Position numbers and translations under genes: made by a program. The notes beneath the pieces are model-generated. The model was not told the origin of the DNA. It did no database searches and worked only from the letters and a program-made list of their open reading frames with translations. A stretch of DNA of 64,000 bases, taken from the NCBI RefSeq assembly GCF_014644735.1, contig NZ_BMKZ01000009.1:18121-82120 (forward strand), read 5' to 3'. The stretch is from Caldalkalibacillus thermarum (GTDB lineage: Bacteria; Bacillota; Bacilli; Caldalkalibacillales; Caldalkalibacillaceae). This document shows positions 1-8,437 of this stretch, one piece after another; the first letter of the stretch is position 1, and each line of letters starts with the position of its first letter.

Positions 1-2
1 TT

Positions 3-230
3 TTTAATCCAGGTGCTTTTACCCATTACAGCTATGCTTTACGGGACGCTGTTGCCAGTATTAATCTTCCTGTGATTGAGGTTCATATTTCCAACATACA
101 TAAAAGGGAGTCTTTCCGGCATCAGTCGGTACTAGCCCCTGTTTGTTTAGGTCAGATCAGCGGACTAGGTCTGGCCGGCTATCGCTTAGCCTTAGAGGCG
201 CTCTTAGAATACATTAAGAAGCAGGAGTGA
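3..230 (+). CDS. aroQ: 3-dehydroquinate dehydratase, type II (3' part only)
   Basis: The last 75 codons of a gene entering from the left edge. Type II dehydroquinases dehydrate 3-dehydroquinate to 3-dehydroshikimate, step three of the shikimate pathway, as cytoplasmic dodecamers. The visible part carries the family motifs NPGAFTHYS, then PVIEVHISN followed by an RESFRHQS segment, and ends with GQISGLG. The catalytic N-terminal tyrosine and arginine loop lies outside the window. The stop is 4 nt before the next gene's start, so the two are probably co-transcribed, as yqhS-yqhT are in B. subtilis. aroK, another shikimate gene, lies at 54964. Confidence 0.93.
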   Translation, partial: FNPGAFTHYSYALRDAVASINLPVIEVHISNIHKRESFRHQSVLAPVCLGQISGLGLAGYRLALEALLEYIKKQE

Positions 231-234
231 TTAG

Positions 235-1311
235 GTGCAGGGAAGAGTTCAAAAATTAAGAGCATTGTTAGACAGAGAGGCCCTGGAGGGATTGCTGGTT
301 ACGAGTCCCGTTAACAGACGGTACATCACCGGCTTTACGGGAAGTGCCGGAGTGGCCTTGATTAGCAAACATGAAGCGCTATTGATTACGGATTTCCGTT
401 ATGTTGACCAAGCCAGGGATCAAGCCCCTGGGTATGATATTGTGAATCATAGCGGAAAACTGGCGGAAACCATTGCCGCTGAAGTAAAGAAGCGGAACAT
501 CGAACGGCTCGGGTTTGAACAAGACCACTTGACCTACAGCCAGTACATGGCTTTTAACAAGGTTCTCAAAGATGCCGACTGCCAATTGGTTCCCGTGTCG
601 GGATTGGTAGAGGAGCTGCGCCTGGTCAAAGATGAACAGGAGATTGAACTGATTAGACAGGCTGCAGCGATTGCTGACCAAACTTATACCCACATTTCAA
701 ACTGGATTAAACCGGGGATGAGAGAGATTGAAGTGGCCCATGAAATTGAGTTTTTCATGCGCCAGCAGGGTGCCTCTTCTTCTTCGTTTGAGATCATTGT
801 TGCTTCGGGGGTGCGTTCAGCCCTGCCCCATGGCGTCGCCAGTGAGAAGGTGATTGAAAGGGGAGATTTTGTCACCCTTGATTTTGGGGCTTATTACCAA
901 GGGTATGTGTCCGACATGACCCGCACCTTGGCCATTGGCGAGCCGGCCCCCAAGCTGAAAGAGATTTACGATATTTGTTTAGAAGCCCAAATCAGAGGAG
1001 TGGAGTCAATCAAGGCGGGAATGACCGGTAAAGAAGCAGACGCTGTTTGCAGGGATTACATTACCAGGAAAGGTTACGGGGACAATTTTGGGCATTCTAC
1101 CGGTCATGGCATTGGTTTGGAAGTCCACGAAGGGCCTACCCTCTCAGTCCGCGGAGAGCTCCCCTTGAAACCGGGCATGGTGGTCACTGTGGAGCCGGGT
1201 ATTTATCTGTCTGGCATCGGCGGAGTGCGCATTGAAGATGATGTCCTCATTACGGAAGAGGGTAATGAGATTTTAACGAAATCGACGAAGGAATTAGTCA
1301 TTATTGAGTAG
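235..1311 (+). CDS. M24 family Xaa-Pro aminopeptidase (YqhT-like)
   Basis: 358-residue cytoplasmic metallopeptidase of the M24B group, which removes the N-terminal residue ahead of proline or splits Xaa-Pro dipeptides. An N-terminal creatinase-like domain (about 1-125) with [13 protein letters not shown] precedes the pita-bread catalytic domain. The five metal ligands can be seen: D in [10 protein letters not shown] in VSDMTRT, H in [14 protein letters not shown] in VEPGIY and E in RIEDD. It starts at GTG with an AGGAG just upstream inside the aroQ stop region. B. subtilis has the same order (yqhS, yqhT, efp). Whether it acts mainly as an aminopeptidase or as a prolidase cannot be told from sequence. 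Confidence 0.9.
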   Translation: MQGRVQKLRALLDREALEGLLVTSPVNRRYITGFTGSAGVALISKHEALLITDFRYVDQARDQAPGYDIVNHSGKLAETIAAEVKKRNIERLGFEQDHLTYSQYMAFNKVLKDADCQLVPVSGLVEELRLVKDEQEIELIRQAAAIADQTYTHISNWIKPGMREIEVAHEIEFFMRQQGASSSSFEIIVASGVRSALPHGVASEKVIERGDFVTLDFGAYYQGYVSDMTRTLAIGEPAPKLKEIYDICLEAQIRGVESIKAGMTGKEADAVCRDYITRKGYGDNFGHSTGHGIGLEVHEGPTLSVRGELPLKPGMVVTVEPGIYLSGIGGVRIEDDVLITEEGNEILTKSTKELVIIE

Positions 1312-1330
1312 ATGGGAGGAAAAGAACATG

Positions 1331-1888
1331 ATGATCACCACTTCTGAATTTCGTAACGGATTAACTATTGAGCTGAATGGTGAGGTATGGCAAATCATTG
1401 AATTCCAGCATGTTAAGCCGGGAAAAGGGGCTGCTTTTGTCCGTTCTAAATTAAAAAATTTAAAAACCGGTGTCATCCAAGAGCGTACATTTCGCACCAC
1501 TGAAAGGATAGCCCGGGCCCATGTGGAAACACGTAAAATGCAATATTTGTACAATTCCGGGGATGAATTTACGTTTATGGATACTGAGACTTACGAACAA
1601 ATTACGCTTCATCGCAAGCAACTGGAGCACGAATTAAAGTTTTTGCTGGAAAATATGGTCGTCAATGTGATCTTGTACAAAGGAGAGACCTTAGGGATTG
1701 AGCTGCCCAATACGGTTGAGTTAAAAGTAGTGGAAACAGAGCCTGGCATCAGAGGAGACACTGCTTCAGGCGGCACTAAACCGGCTAAATTGGAAACGGG
1801 GCTGGTGGTGCAAGTGCCTTTCTTTGTCAACGAAGGGGACACTCTGATTATTGACACGAGAAAAGGCGAATATGTCTCCCGTGCTTAA
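1331..1888 (+). CDS. efp: translation elongation factor P
   Basis: EF-P binds between the P and E sites of the ribosome and relieves stalling at polyproline stretches. It has three beta-barrel domains in 185 residues, the usual length. The tip loop reads [10 protein letters not shown], putting Lys32 where B. subtilis EF-P carries its 5-aminopentanol modification. I chose the second of two adjacent ATGs, giving MITTSEF, because it matches the family N-terminus; the GGGAGGA at 1314-1320 could also serve the ATG at 1328. A clear hairpin terminator follows at 1902-1925. Confidence 0.97.
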   Translation: MITTSEFRNGLTIELNGEVWQIIEFQHVKPGKGAAFVRSKLKNLKTGVIQERTFRTTERIARAHVETRKMQYLYNSGDEFTFMDTETYEQITLHRKQLEHELKFLLENMVVNVILYKGETLGIELPNTVELKVVETEPGIRGDTASGGTKPAKLETGLVVQVPFFVNEGDTLIIDTRKGEYVSRA

Positions 1889-1901
1889 TATGATCAAAGT
1901 C

Positions 1902-1925
1902 AAGGAGCGCCATGCTCCTTTTTTT
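1902..1925 (+). terminator. rho-independent terminator after efp
   Basis: A 7-bp stem AAGGAGC / GCTCCTT with loop GCCAT runs directly into seven T. It ends the aroQ-peptidase-efp unit. Confidence 0.9.
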
Positions 1926-1945
1926 ATTTCGTCATAAAATGGACA

Positions 1946-1977
1946 CCCCTCCTATAAATATGAAGAAGGAGGAGGGG
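1946..1977 (+). promoter_or_regulatory. hairpin covering the yqhV ribosome binding site
   Basis: CCCCTCCT at 1946-1953 is the exact complement of AGGAGGGG at 1970-1977, which is the Shine-Dalgarno region of yqhV (start 1983). The loop is 16 nt. In RNA this 8-bp GC-rich stem would hide the ribosome binding site. Whether it acts as a thermometer or only reflects a purine-rich leader is inference. Confidence 0.4.
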
Positions 1978-1982
1978 GTAAT

Positions 1983-2255
1983 ATGATTTATATCATTGAT
2001 AAAGTCATCGTGGCCATGGCCAGTTTGCGTTTGGTTTCAGGCCTGATCGAAATGGTAGCCGGTTTTCTGATTCTCAAGCTGAATTCTGTTGAAAAAGCCA
2101 TGATGGTCAATGCCTTTCTGGCCATGGTCGGACCATTGTTTTTTATTACCAGTATGACTTTGGGGCTGGTGCACTTGGCCGGTAAAATGCCTTACTCCAA
2201 ATTGGTGTTGATCGGAACGGGAGTGGGATTGATTATCTTGGGTTTAAGGAAGTAA
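1983..2255 (+). CDS. yqhV: YqhV family membrane protein (DUF2619)
   Basis: 90-residue protein with three hydrophobic segments (about 5-30, 37-62 and 68-88) and few charges, so an integral membrane protein. It resembles B. subtilis YqhV in length, sequence pattern and position between efp and spoIIIAA. YqhV has no established biochemical function; the neighbourhood suggests sporulation, which is inference. A very strong AGGAGGAGGGGG precedes the ATG but can be sequestered in a hairpin. Its 3' end overlaps a small minus-strand reading frame. Confidence 0.85.
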   Translation: MIYIIDKVIVAMASLRLVSGLIEMVAGFLILKLNSVEKAMMVNAFLAMVGPLFFITSMTLGLVHLAGKMPYSKLVLIGTGVGLIILGLRK

Positions 2256-2368
2256 TTGTCACGGTGCTCTAAAATGGTTTGGAAAAAGTCTAGCAAAACC
2301 CTGTTGTAGCTCCCATTGCCTTCTACTTCATAATAAATGTGTCCGTTGTCTGTTATCAGATATCCCAT
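2192..2368 (-). CDS. small hypothetical protein, convergent with yqhV
   Basis: 58-residue reading frame starting MGYLITDNGHIYYEVEG on the minus strand. I do not recognise a family. A good AAAGGAG lies 8 nt upstream of the chosen ATG, which is why the shorter start is preferred over an upstream ATG at 2386. The protein is soluble and moderately acidic with no signal peptide. Its last 21 codons overlap the 3' end of yqhV. The RBS and the natural-looking amino-acid composition support it, but it could still be a chance frame. Confidence 0.45.
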   Translation of the reverse strand: MGYLITDNGHIYYEVEGNGSYNRVLLDFFQTILEHRDNYFLKPKIINPTPVPINTNLE

Positions 2369-2419
2369 CCGCCTTGCTCCTTTCAATCGGTTTTTCTATA
2401 GCTTAGCCAAATTAAGGGG

Positions 2420-2449
2420 GCATATTCCCAGGTCAAGCCTGCATAAGAA
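2420..2449 (+). promoter_or_regulatory. candidate sigma-E promoter of the spoIIIA operon
   Basis: GCATATT at 2420-2426 fits the sigma-E -35 consensus KMATATT exactly. CATAAGAA at 2442-2449 is a partial match to the -10 consensus CATACAMT after 15 nt, slightly long for this sigma. B. subtilis spoIIIA is sigma-E dependent in the mother cell, and the site is 37 nt before the spoIIIAA start. Confidence 0.5.
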
Positions 2450-2485
2450 TGAGATAAGAAAGTGGACAAAGATGGGGGAATACCC

Positions 2486-3463
2486 ATGGACAGCCGCTTG
2501 TTAGCCTGCTTTTCACAACGGATCAGGCATGCTGTGGTTTGCCTGTCCAGCGATGTTCAAGCCAAGATAGAGGAAATTCGCATCCGCATTAACCAACCGA
2601 TCGAGATTAGGGTTCAAAATCAATCCTATTTCTTAACGGAATCAGGCCAGCTGTGCCGTTCGGCAGACCAGGGACTGGTGGCTACCCCGGAAGACGGACA
2701 GAAGATCCTCAATTTGATTAGCCGGCATTCCGTGTATGCTCTCGAAGAGGAGTTGCGCAGAGGTTTTATTACGATTTTTGGCGGACACAGAGTGGGCATA
2801 GCCGGACGGGCGGTTGTGGATAATGGGCGGGTGCAACACGTCAAACATATCCGTTTTTTTAATTTTAGGGTGGCCCGGGAGATGAAGGGTATAGCAGAAG
2901 GCGTAGTACCGTATTTGCTTGATAACGGGAGTCCGCTCAACACGTTGATTATATCTCCCCCTCAGTGCGGCAAAACAACGCTTTTACGGGACATTATCCG
3001 TGTATTGAGTTCTGGAAAGGCTGAACTTGGGTTAAGAGGGGTTAAAGTGGGTGTAGTGGATGAACGTTCGGAGATTGCCAGTTGTCTGGACGGATTGCCC
3101 CAACATGATCTGGGACCCAGGGCAGATGTTTTGGATGCCTGCCCCAAAGCAGAGGGGATGATGATGTTAATCCGTTCCATGAGTCCGCAGGTGGTCGCCT
3201 GTGATGAGATTGGCAGCGAGCAGGACACACTGGCGATCCTGGAGGCCCTCCATGCCGGTGTGACAGTGGTGGTGACAGCTCATGGTTCAACTCTGGCAGA
3301 CATAAAACGGCGTCCGGGGCTTAAACCCTTATTTCAGACTTCCGTTTTTGAACGGTTTGTTGTGTTAAGCCACCGTAAAGGCGCCGGAACGATAGAATTG
3401 ATCACCGATGCCCAAGAACGGCTGCTTTATCCTTCATCGCTCAGGGGGATGAACTATGCTTAA
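2486..3463 (+). CDS. spoIIIAA: stage III sporulation protein AA (ATPase)
   Basis: Cytoplasmic secretion-type ATPase of the SpoIIIA-SpoIIQ channel that links mother cell and forespore after engulfment and is needed for sigma-G activity. A P-loop SPPQCGKTTLLRD lies near residue 155, and a Walker-B-like VVACDEIG near 240, followed by the AHG motif expected of this type IV/II-like ATPase group. I start at the ATG at 2486, behind GGGGGA, rather than the GTG at 2462; this gives 325 residues against about 307 in B. subtilis. First gene of an eight-gene operon; its end overlaps spoIIIAB by 8 nt, implying coupled translation. Confidence 0.96.
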   Translation: MDSRLLACFSQRIRHAVVCLSSDVQAKIEEIRIRINQPIEIRVQNQSYFLTESGQLCRSADQGLVATPEDGQKILNLISRHSVYALEEELRRGFITIFGGHRVGIAGRAVVDNGRVQHVKHIRFFNFRVAREMKGIAEGVVPYLLDNGSPLNTLIISPPQCGKTTLLRDIIRVLSSGKAELGLRGVKVGVVDERSEIASCLDGLPQHDLGPRADVLDACPKAEGMMMLIRSMSPQVVACDEIGSEQDTLAILEALHAGVTVVVTAHGSTLADIKRRPGLKPLFQTSVFERFVVLSHRKGAGTIELITDAQERLLYPSSLRGMNYA

Positions 3464-3974
3464 ATTGTTGGGAGCGGTCCTGATCATCTCTGCTACGACG
3501 CTGACCGGGTTTTATCTGGCTTTCCGGCTTACTGAACGGTCCAAGCAGCTGCGTGAGCTGCAGATGTGCTTACAGTTGCTGGAGACTGAAATATATTATG
3601 GTTCTACCCCGTTGACCATTGCTTTTAAACGCCTGGGACAGCAAGAGGAGGGGGTTATTCCTGCGCTTTTTGAGCGCTGTGCTTATTATTTGGAACACCT
3701 GGATGGGGCTACGACTTACGCTTGCTGGCAGAGGGCACTGGCTGATGTAGAAAACAGGCTGGCCTTGAAAAATGTAGAAAAGGAATGGCTGTACCATTTT
3801 GGAAAAGTGGTGGGGGGCTCGGACCGGGAAGACCAGCATAAACATTTGCGTTTAATGCTGGCCCAGTTTGGCAAAGCGGAGAAGGAAGCTGAAGCTGAAC
3901 AACACAAACATGAGAAGATGTACAAGACTCTGGGTGTCTTATCAGGTGTATTGATTGTCATTCTAATGTTGTAG
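3456..3974 (+). CDS. spoIIIAB: stage III sporulation protein AB
   Basis: 172-residue mother-cell membrane protein of the SpoIIIA complex. A hydrophobic N-terminal helix (about 3-22) is followed by a mostly helical soluble domain with GGSDREDQHKHL, and a second membrane helix closes the C-terminus (about 155-172). This two-anchor, helical layout is typical of the family, whose fold resembles type II/IV pilus assembly GspF-like proteins. Translation starts inside the end of spoIIIAA. Length matches B. subtilis (171 residues). Confidence 0.95.
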   Translation: MLKLLGAVLIISATTLTGFYLAFRLTERSKQLRELQMCLQLLETEIYYGSTPLTIAFKRLGQQEEGVIPALFERCAYYLEHLDGATTYACWQRALADVENRLALKNVEKEWLYHFGKVVGGSDREDQHKHLRLMLAQFGKAEKEAEAEQHKHEKMYKTLGVLSGVLIVILML

Positions 3975-3993
3975 GTAAAAGGGGTGGGGCAAG

Positions 3994-4197
3994 TTGGGAG
4001 CAGACATTAACACGTTGTTTCAAATTGCAGGCATCGGCATTATTGTGGCGATGGTCTCAACTGTTTTGGAATCAGCAGGGAAAAAGGATATTGCCCAATG
4101 GGTCAGCGTAATCGGTTTTATTGTGGTGCTGTACATGGTCGCCAACTGGATTCATGATTTGTTTCAAACCATTAAATCCGTCTTCCTCTTTCAATGA
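3994..4197 (+). CDS. spoIIIAC: stage III sporulation protein AC
   Basis: 67-residue, two-helix membrane protein with the family pattern INTLFQIAGIGIIVAM, AQWVSVIGFI and the C-terminal FLFQ. It starts with TTG behind a GGGGTGGGG purine run. It belongs to the SpoIIIA complex, where its precise role is not established. The downstream spoIIIAD follows after 14 nt with its Shine-Dalgarno overlapping this gene's stop. Confidence 0.95.
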   Translation: MGADINTLFQIAGIGIIVAMVSTVLESAGKKDIAQWVSVIGFIVVLYMVANWIHDLFQTIKSVFLFQ

Positions 4198-4211
4198 GGG
4201 AGGGAGTTCCG

Positions 4212-4601
4212 GTGGAAATTATACAGATTGTAGGCATTGGGTTGGTTGCTACCGTATTGGCTATCGTGTTAAAGGAACAAAAGCCTGTTTTTGCCTTTTT
4301 ACTGTCCACCTTTACAGGGGTGCTGATCTTTTTCTTTCTTATCGGCAAAATTTACGACGTCATTCGCGTGCTAGAGCGCCTTGCTGTTGAAGGCGGCATC
4401 AACCTGATTTACTTGAAAACGATCTTGCAGATTATCGGCATCGCTTATATTGCCGAATTTGCTGCCCAAATCACCCGCGATGCGGGACAGGGTGCCATTG
4501 CCTCAAAAATTGAACTGGCCGGTAAGGTCCTGATTATGGTGATGGCCATTCCCATTATTACGGTGATAATCGAGACAGTGATCAGCCTGATTCCCTCTTA
4601 G
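4212..4601 (+). CDS. spoIIIAD: stage III sporulation protein AD
   Basis: 129-residue polytopic membrane protein with about four helices and the highly conserved family segment around IAYIAEFAAQITRDAGQGA near residue 80-98. I prefer the GTG at 4212 over the ATG at 4194, because a GGGAGGGAG lies 5 nt before it and MEIIQIVGIG matches the usual N-terminus. Component of the SpoIIIA-SpoIIQ feeding channel in the mother-cell membrane. The spoIIIAC stop lies 14 nt upstream. Confidence 0.95.
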   Translation: MEIIQIVGIGLVATVLAIVLKEQKPVFAFLLSTFTGVLIFFFLIGKIYDVIRVLERLAVEGGINLIYLKTILQIIGIAYIAEFAAQITRDAGQGAIASKIELAGKVLIMVMAIPIITVIIETVISLIPS

Positions 4602-4650
4602 GGACAAGCGGGATTTTCGCTTAGACCGCCCCGGAAAAGGAGAACCGGTT

Positions 4651-5844
4651 ATGAGACTCAGAGATTATATCCTGTTCATGATGTTGCTGATCGTTCTTTT
4701 TCTTCCGCAGGAGGCAAGGGCTCAGAGTGTAGTTGAGCCACCGGATCTGGAAGAACAGGAGCGCTTGATCGAGTTTCAACTCAAGCGCCTGGGCACGAGT
4801 GAAGTGGAGGCTTTTTGGCAACGGGTCAGGGAGGAATATGACGGTTTTCTGCCGGAAAACCAGCCACGGGAACTCAGCGATTTTTTTCAATTTGAAGGGT
4901 CCATTTTTTCCCTAAATCTTTTAAAAGGATTCATTCTGTATGTATTTCACGAGCTGCTGTTAAATGGCAAACTGCTGGTGGTTATTGTCTTGTTAACCGT
5001 TTTCAGCATGATCTTGGAAAACATTCAATCGGCCTTTGAGCGCAATAACGTGAGTAAAGTGGCTTATGCAATCACCTACCTGGTCATTTTTATCATTGCC
5101 ATTAACAGTTTTCATGTCGCAATGACATATGCCCAAGAGGCCATCGCCAATATGGTTCATTTTATGATGGCCCTCATTCCACTCCTCTTGGCCTTAATTG
5201 CTTCCATGGGCAATATCACGACAGTCTCCCTGTTTCATCCGCTGATTATTTTTCTCATAAATACCAGCGGGATCTTAATTCATAATATTGTCTTTCCGCT
5301 TCTTTTGTTTTCCTCGATTTTGGGTATTGTCAGTGCCTTTTCTGAACAGTACAAGGTGAGTCAGCTGGCCAATCTCTTGCGTAACCTTAGCGTTGGCTTG
5401 CTCGGGGTATTTCTGACGGTGTTTTTGGGAGTGGTTTCGGTGCAGGGGGCCACCTCGGCTGTTGTGGACGGCGTGACGGTTAAAGCAGCCAAGTTTGTCA
5501 CCAGCAACTTTGTTCCCATTGTGGGGCGGATGTTTACCGATGCCACGGATACGGTGATTGGTGCTTCGCTGTTGATTAAAAACACGATTGGTTTGGCCGG
5601 AGTCATCATTTTAATCTTACTCACTGCTTTTCCAGCTTTAAAAATTTTGACCATTGCCTTAATATTCAACTTTTCTGCTGCTGTCTTGCAACCGCTGGGC
5701 AACGCTAGTGTCATTGCCTGCTTGAATGTGATCGGCAAAAACTTGCTGTTTGTGTTTGCTGCTTTGGCTACAGTGTGCCTTATGTTCTTTCTTGGTCTCA
5801 CCATCATTATCGCTGCTGGAAATCTGTCAGTCATGGTCAGGTGA
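4651..5844 (+). CDS. spoIIIAE: stage III sporulation protein AE
   Basis: 397-residue multi-spanning membrane protein, the largest membrane subunit of the SpoIIIA complex. An N-terminal signal-like helix ends at QEARAQS (about residues 1-25), a soluble acidic segment follows to about 85, then seven or so membrane helices. The conserved VSVQGATSAVVDGVTVKAAK segment lies near 267. It is the likely permease-like core of the channel, by analogy with type III secretion export components; that role is inference from the family. Its stop lies 5 nt before the preferred spoIIIAF start. Confidence 0.95.
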   Translation: MRLRDYILFMMLLIVLFLPQEARAQSVVEPPDLEEQERLIEFQLKRLGTSEVEAFWQRVREEYDGFLPENQPRELSDFFQFEGSIFSLNLLKGFILYVFHELLLNGKLLVVIVLLTVFSMILENIQSAFERNNVSKVAYAITYLVIFIIAINSFHVAMTYAQEAIANMVHFMMALIPLLLALIASMGNITTVSLFHPLIIFLINTSGILIHNIVFPLLLFSSILGIVSAFSEQYKVSQLANLLRNLSVGLLGVFLTVFLGVVSVQGATSAVVDGVTVKAAKFVTSNFVPIVGRMFTDATDTVIGASLLIKNTIGLAGVIILILLTAFPALKILTIALIFNFSAAVLQPLGNASVIACLNVIGKNLLFVFAALATVCLMFFLGLTIIIAAGNLSVMVR

Positions 5845-5849
5845 GTGAC

Positions 5850-6491
5850 GTGATCGCCTATTTAGGAGAATTAATTAAACAGATTGTACTCATTATTTTA
5901 ATTGCCACTTTTTTAGACTTGCTGATGCCTAACAGCCAGATGCGCCGCTATATCAAACTTGTCGTGGGACTTTTAATCATTATGACTATTCTGTCCCCTG
6001 TACTGGAGCTGTTTACTTTTGATCACGAGCGCATGCTGCGGGAAATGGAAGCTCTGTTTGAAAAGGGGCAAGAATCTGAATTTGATATTGACCATAAGCG
6101 GAAAGAAATCGAACAGCTGCAGCAGGAAGCCCTTTTTAAAGAGGTGGAGCGGCTCATGAAGGAAGAGATGGAGAGGGATTTGGAAAGCCAGTTTCCACTG
6201 TCCGTTGACCACCTGGACCTGACGTTAACGGTAGAAGAAGGGGAAGCCATTGTGAGTAAACTGGTGGTCGTGGTCACTGCACGAGAAGAGGAAGAGCAGA
6301 ACTTTGACGGGACAACAGTACGGCCTGTTGAACCGGTTGTCATCCAAGTCAGCGAAGAACAAGAATCACCTGAGGAGAACAAGAAGCCTTCCCATGCAGA
6401 ACGAAAAATACAAGAAGAGGTTTTAACATATTTTGATTGGAAGTGGAATATATCTGTAGACAAGATTGACTTATCGTGGCTCGGGAGGTGA
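5850..6491 (+). CDS. spoIIIAF: stage III sporulation protein AF
   Basis: 213-residue protein with two N-terminal membrane helices (about 8-25 and 35-52, containing the conserved DLLMPNSQMRRY between them) and a soluble, highly charged C-terminal part rich in glutamate. In B. subtilis the soluble domain has an EscJ-like ring-building fold. The GTG at 5850 is preferred since AGGTGA overlapping the spoIIIAE stop is well placed; the in-frame GTG at 5841 is the alternative. An acidic linker (about 160-185) is longer than in B. subtilis. Confidence 0.93.
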   Translation: MIAYLGELIKQIVLIILIATFLDLLMPNSQMRRYIKLVVGLLIIMTILSPVLELFTFDHERMLREMEALFEKGQESEFDIDHKRKEIEQLQQEALFKEVERLMKEEMERDLESQFPLSVDHLDLTLTVEEGEAIVSKLVVVVTAREEEEQNFDGTTVRPVEPVVIQVSEEQESPEENKKPSHAERKIQEEVLTYFDWKWNISVDKIDLSWLGR

Positions 6492-6496
6492 TCCCA

Positions 6497-7177
6497 ATGG
6501 CAAAGTGGTGGCGCAAGCTGACGAGGAAAGTGTTAGAGGGACAGTCGGAACACCCAAGCATGACAAGCCAAACAAGCCAACGCGGGGAAGAGGGACATAA
6601 AAAGGGCGAATGGCAACTGACCCATTGGATTTTGATATTGGCTGCATTGGGACTAACAGCCATGATCGTGCCCAATTATTTCTCTTCCCAGAATAACGTC
6701 CCAGTCCACACGGTCTCGCTTCAGCAAGAAGAGGTTACAGAAACGCTAGGCTCATCGCCAAAAGAACCGGTGACGATCAAAGATTATGAAGAAGCATTAG
6801 AGAGCCAGTTAAAAGACATTTTAAGCAAAATTCAAGGTGTCCGTGATGTCTCGGTTATGGTTAACCTGGACTCCACCGCCGAGACGGTGGTCGAGAAAAA
6901 TATAAAAACCCAGGAGTCAAATACGACAGAACAAGACCGGGAAGGGGGGAATCGCCAGATTGAAGATACACTGAAGGAGGAACAAGTCGTCATCATCCGC
7001 CAGGGGAACAATGAGGAACCGATTGTCGTTAAAACCAAAAAACCCCGGGTCCGCGGTGTTTTAGTGGTCGCTTCGGGAGCAGAAAACATGCAAGTGAAAG
7101 CCTGGATTACCGAAGCCGTTCAGCGCGTGTTGGATGTTCCTGCCAATAAAGTCTCTGTCTTACCCAAAAATGATTAA
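6497..7177 (+). CDS. spoIIIAG: stage III sporulation protein AG
   Basis: 226-residue protein with one membrane helix (about 38-56) and an extracytoplasmic ring-building domain related to FliF/EscJ. SpoIIIAG forms the large ring in the intermembrane space between mother cell and forespore. The conserved KIQGVRDVSVMV and RGVLVVASGAENMQVKAWI segments are present. The ATG at 6497 is chosen for its perfect GGGAGGTGATC, which overlaps the end of spoIIIAF; a GTG 21 nt upstream is the alternative. Confidence 0.95.
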   Translation: MAKWWRKLTRKVLEGQSEHPSMTSQTSQRGEEGHKKGEWQLTHWILILAALGLTAMIVPNYFSSQNNVPVHTVSLQQEEVTETLGSSPKEPVTIKDYEEALESQLKDILSKIQGVRDVSVMVNLDSTAETVVEKNIKTQESNTTEQDREGGNRQIEDTLKEEQVVIIRQGNNEEPIVVKTKKPRVRGVLVVASGAENMQVKAWITEAVQRVLDVPANKVSVLPKND

Positions 7178-7186
7178 GGAGGGACT

Positions 7187-7765
7187 ATGATGGTGCTCAG
7201 AAAACAAACCATCTGGCTTTTAACCATGTTAACCTTAATGGTGGTCTTGTCGGCCTATTACTTGTTCAATGGATCTCCAGAATACGACTATGTGACGCTG
7301 GATGAGCTGGACAAAGAAGCCGAAGGGGAAGAAGTGAGTTTAGACGAGATTGACTGGGTTGACACCATTAGTGATATGAATGGTGACTTCACCCTTGAGG
7401 AAGCTGGGAACCCGCTCGACTTCTTCATCGCTTACCGCATCGAGCGTGAGCGGCAGCGGGCAGACAAGTTTGAAGAATATCAAAACATGATGAACGCTTC
7501 GGAGGCGACCGCTCAGACGGTAGCGGAAGCTCAAGCCAAAATTGAAGCTATATGGGATCAGGAAGAAACCGAATACACATTGGAGAATCTGATTAAACAG
7601 GAAGGTTATGAAGACGCGCTGGTGATCTATACTAAAAACGAAGGCATTAATGTCATCGTGCGCAGTGATGAAGAACTTGACAAAAAAGAAGTGCTGAAAA
7701 TCATCCATCTGGTTCGCAAGCATCTGGATGTTCCAGGCCATATGGTAACCGTTGATTACAGATAA
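7187..7765 (+). CDS. spoIIIAH: stage III sporulation protein AH
   Basis: 192-residue bitopic membrane protein: one N-terminal helix (about 8-27), an acidic linker, and a C-terminal EscJ/FliF-like domain that in B. subtilis binds forespore SpoIIQ to zip the two membranes. The domain ends HLVRKHLDVPGHMVTVDYR, much like B. subtilis. It is the last gene of the operon; a strong hairpin terminator follows at 7785-7822. Confidence 0.95.
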   Translation: MMVLRKQTIWLLTMLTLMVVLSAYYLFNGSPEYDYVTLDELDKEAEGEEVSLDEIDWVDTISDMNGDFTLEEAGNPLDFFIAYRIERERQRADKFEEYQNMMNASEATAQTVAEAQAKIEAIWDQEETEYTLENLIKQEGYEDALVIYTKNEGINVIVRSDEELDKKEVLKIIHLVRKHLDVPGHMVTVDYR

Positions 7766-7784
7766 ACAGGCTTTGGACAAAATG

Positions 7785-7830
7785 TGACCTTGTGCCTAAG
7801 ACCTGCTCTTAAGGCAAGGTCATTTATTTT
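7785..7830 (+). terminator. terminator of the spoIIIA operon
   Basis: A long stem pairs TGACCTTG.GCC.AAGA with TCTTAAGGCAAGGTCA around a CCTGC loop, then TTTATTTTT. Two single-base bulges only. It separates the sporulation operon from accB. Confidence 0.85.
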
Positions 7831-7844
7831 TGGTATGGATATGA

Positions 7845-7850
7845 TATAAT
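7845..7850 (+). promoter_or_regulatory. -10 box of the acc operon
   Basis: A perfect TATAAT (preceded by ATGA) sits 46 nt before the accB start and just after the spoIIIA terminator. The -35 region is weak, so only the -10 is called. Confidence 0.5.
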
Positions 7851-7895
7851 GAGATGAGCCAAAATTACTTGACAAGGGATAAAGGAGTGATGATG

Positions 7896-8414
7896 ATGTT
7901 AAAAATGCACGAGATCCGTGAGCTAATCAAACTCGTTGATCAATCTAAAATCACAGAGTTTGAATACGAGTTTGAAGGCTTAAAAATATCGATCAAAAAA
8001 GATGAGCAACAAGAGGTTCAACCCGCCCAAAATGTCACGCCCGCACCTCCAGAAGCTCAAAGACCCGCTGATCCTGTAGAGGTGAAGGAGAAGCCAGATG
8101 TCAGCCCTCAACCGGCGCGGGAAGAGCATGCTCAGCCTAAAAAGGCACAAGAAGAGGAAAAGGATACCAGTGGCTTACATAAAATCGTATCACCCATGGT
8201 CGGAACCTTCTACCGCGCTCCAGCGCCCGATGCTGAACCCTACGTTAAAGAAGGAGATAAAGTAACAGAAAACACTGTAGTTTGTATTGTGGAAGCGATG
8301 AAGTTAATGAATGAAATTGAGGCTGAAGTAAGGGGAGAAATTGTAGAGGTTCTCGCTGAGAATGGACAATTGGTTGAATATGGACAACCCTTATTCCTGG
8401 TCAAACCCGAGTAA
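7896..8414 (+). CDS. accB: biotin carboxyl carrier protein of acetyl-CoA carboxylase
   Basis: 172-residue BCCP. It carries the biotin that AccC carboxylates and AccAD uses to make malonyl-CoA for fatty acid synthesis. An N-terminal helical part ([15 protein letters not shown]) is joined by a Pro/Ala/Glu-rich linker (about 40-92) to the biotinyl domain, where EAMKLMNEI places the biotinylated lysine at residue 136. Three consecutive ATGs follow AAAGGAG; I use the third, which matches the B. subtilis N-terminus. accC follows after 23 nt. Confidence 0.96.
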   Translation: MLKMHEIRELIKLVDQSKITEFEYEFEGLKISIKKDEQQEVQPAQNVTPAPPEAQRPADPVEVKEKPDVSPQPAREEHAQPKKAQEEEKDTSGLHKIVSPMVGTFYRAPAPDAEPYVKEGDKVTENTVVCIVEAMKLMNEIEAEVRGEIVEVLAENGQLVEYGQPLFLVKPE

Positions 8415-8437
8415 TCCGAATCAAAGGAGAAGAGGCC

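Noticed and set aside
5361..5834. 157-codon minus-strand open frame opposite spoIIIAE
   Set aside because: It mirrors a conserved sporulation gene and has a low-complexity Lys/Ala/Thr composition with no family pattern; a shadow frame.
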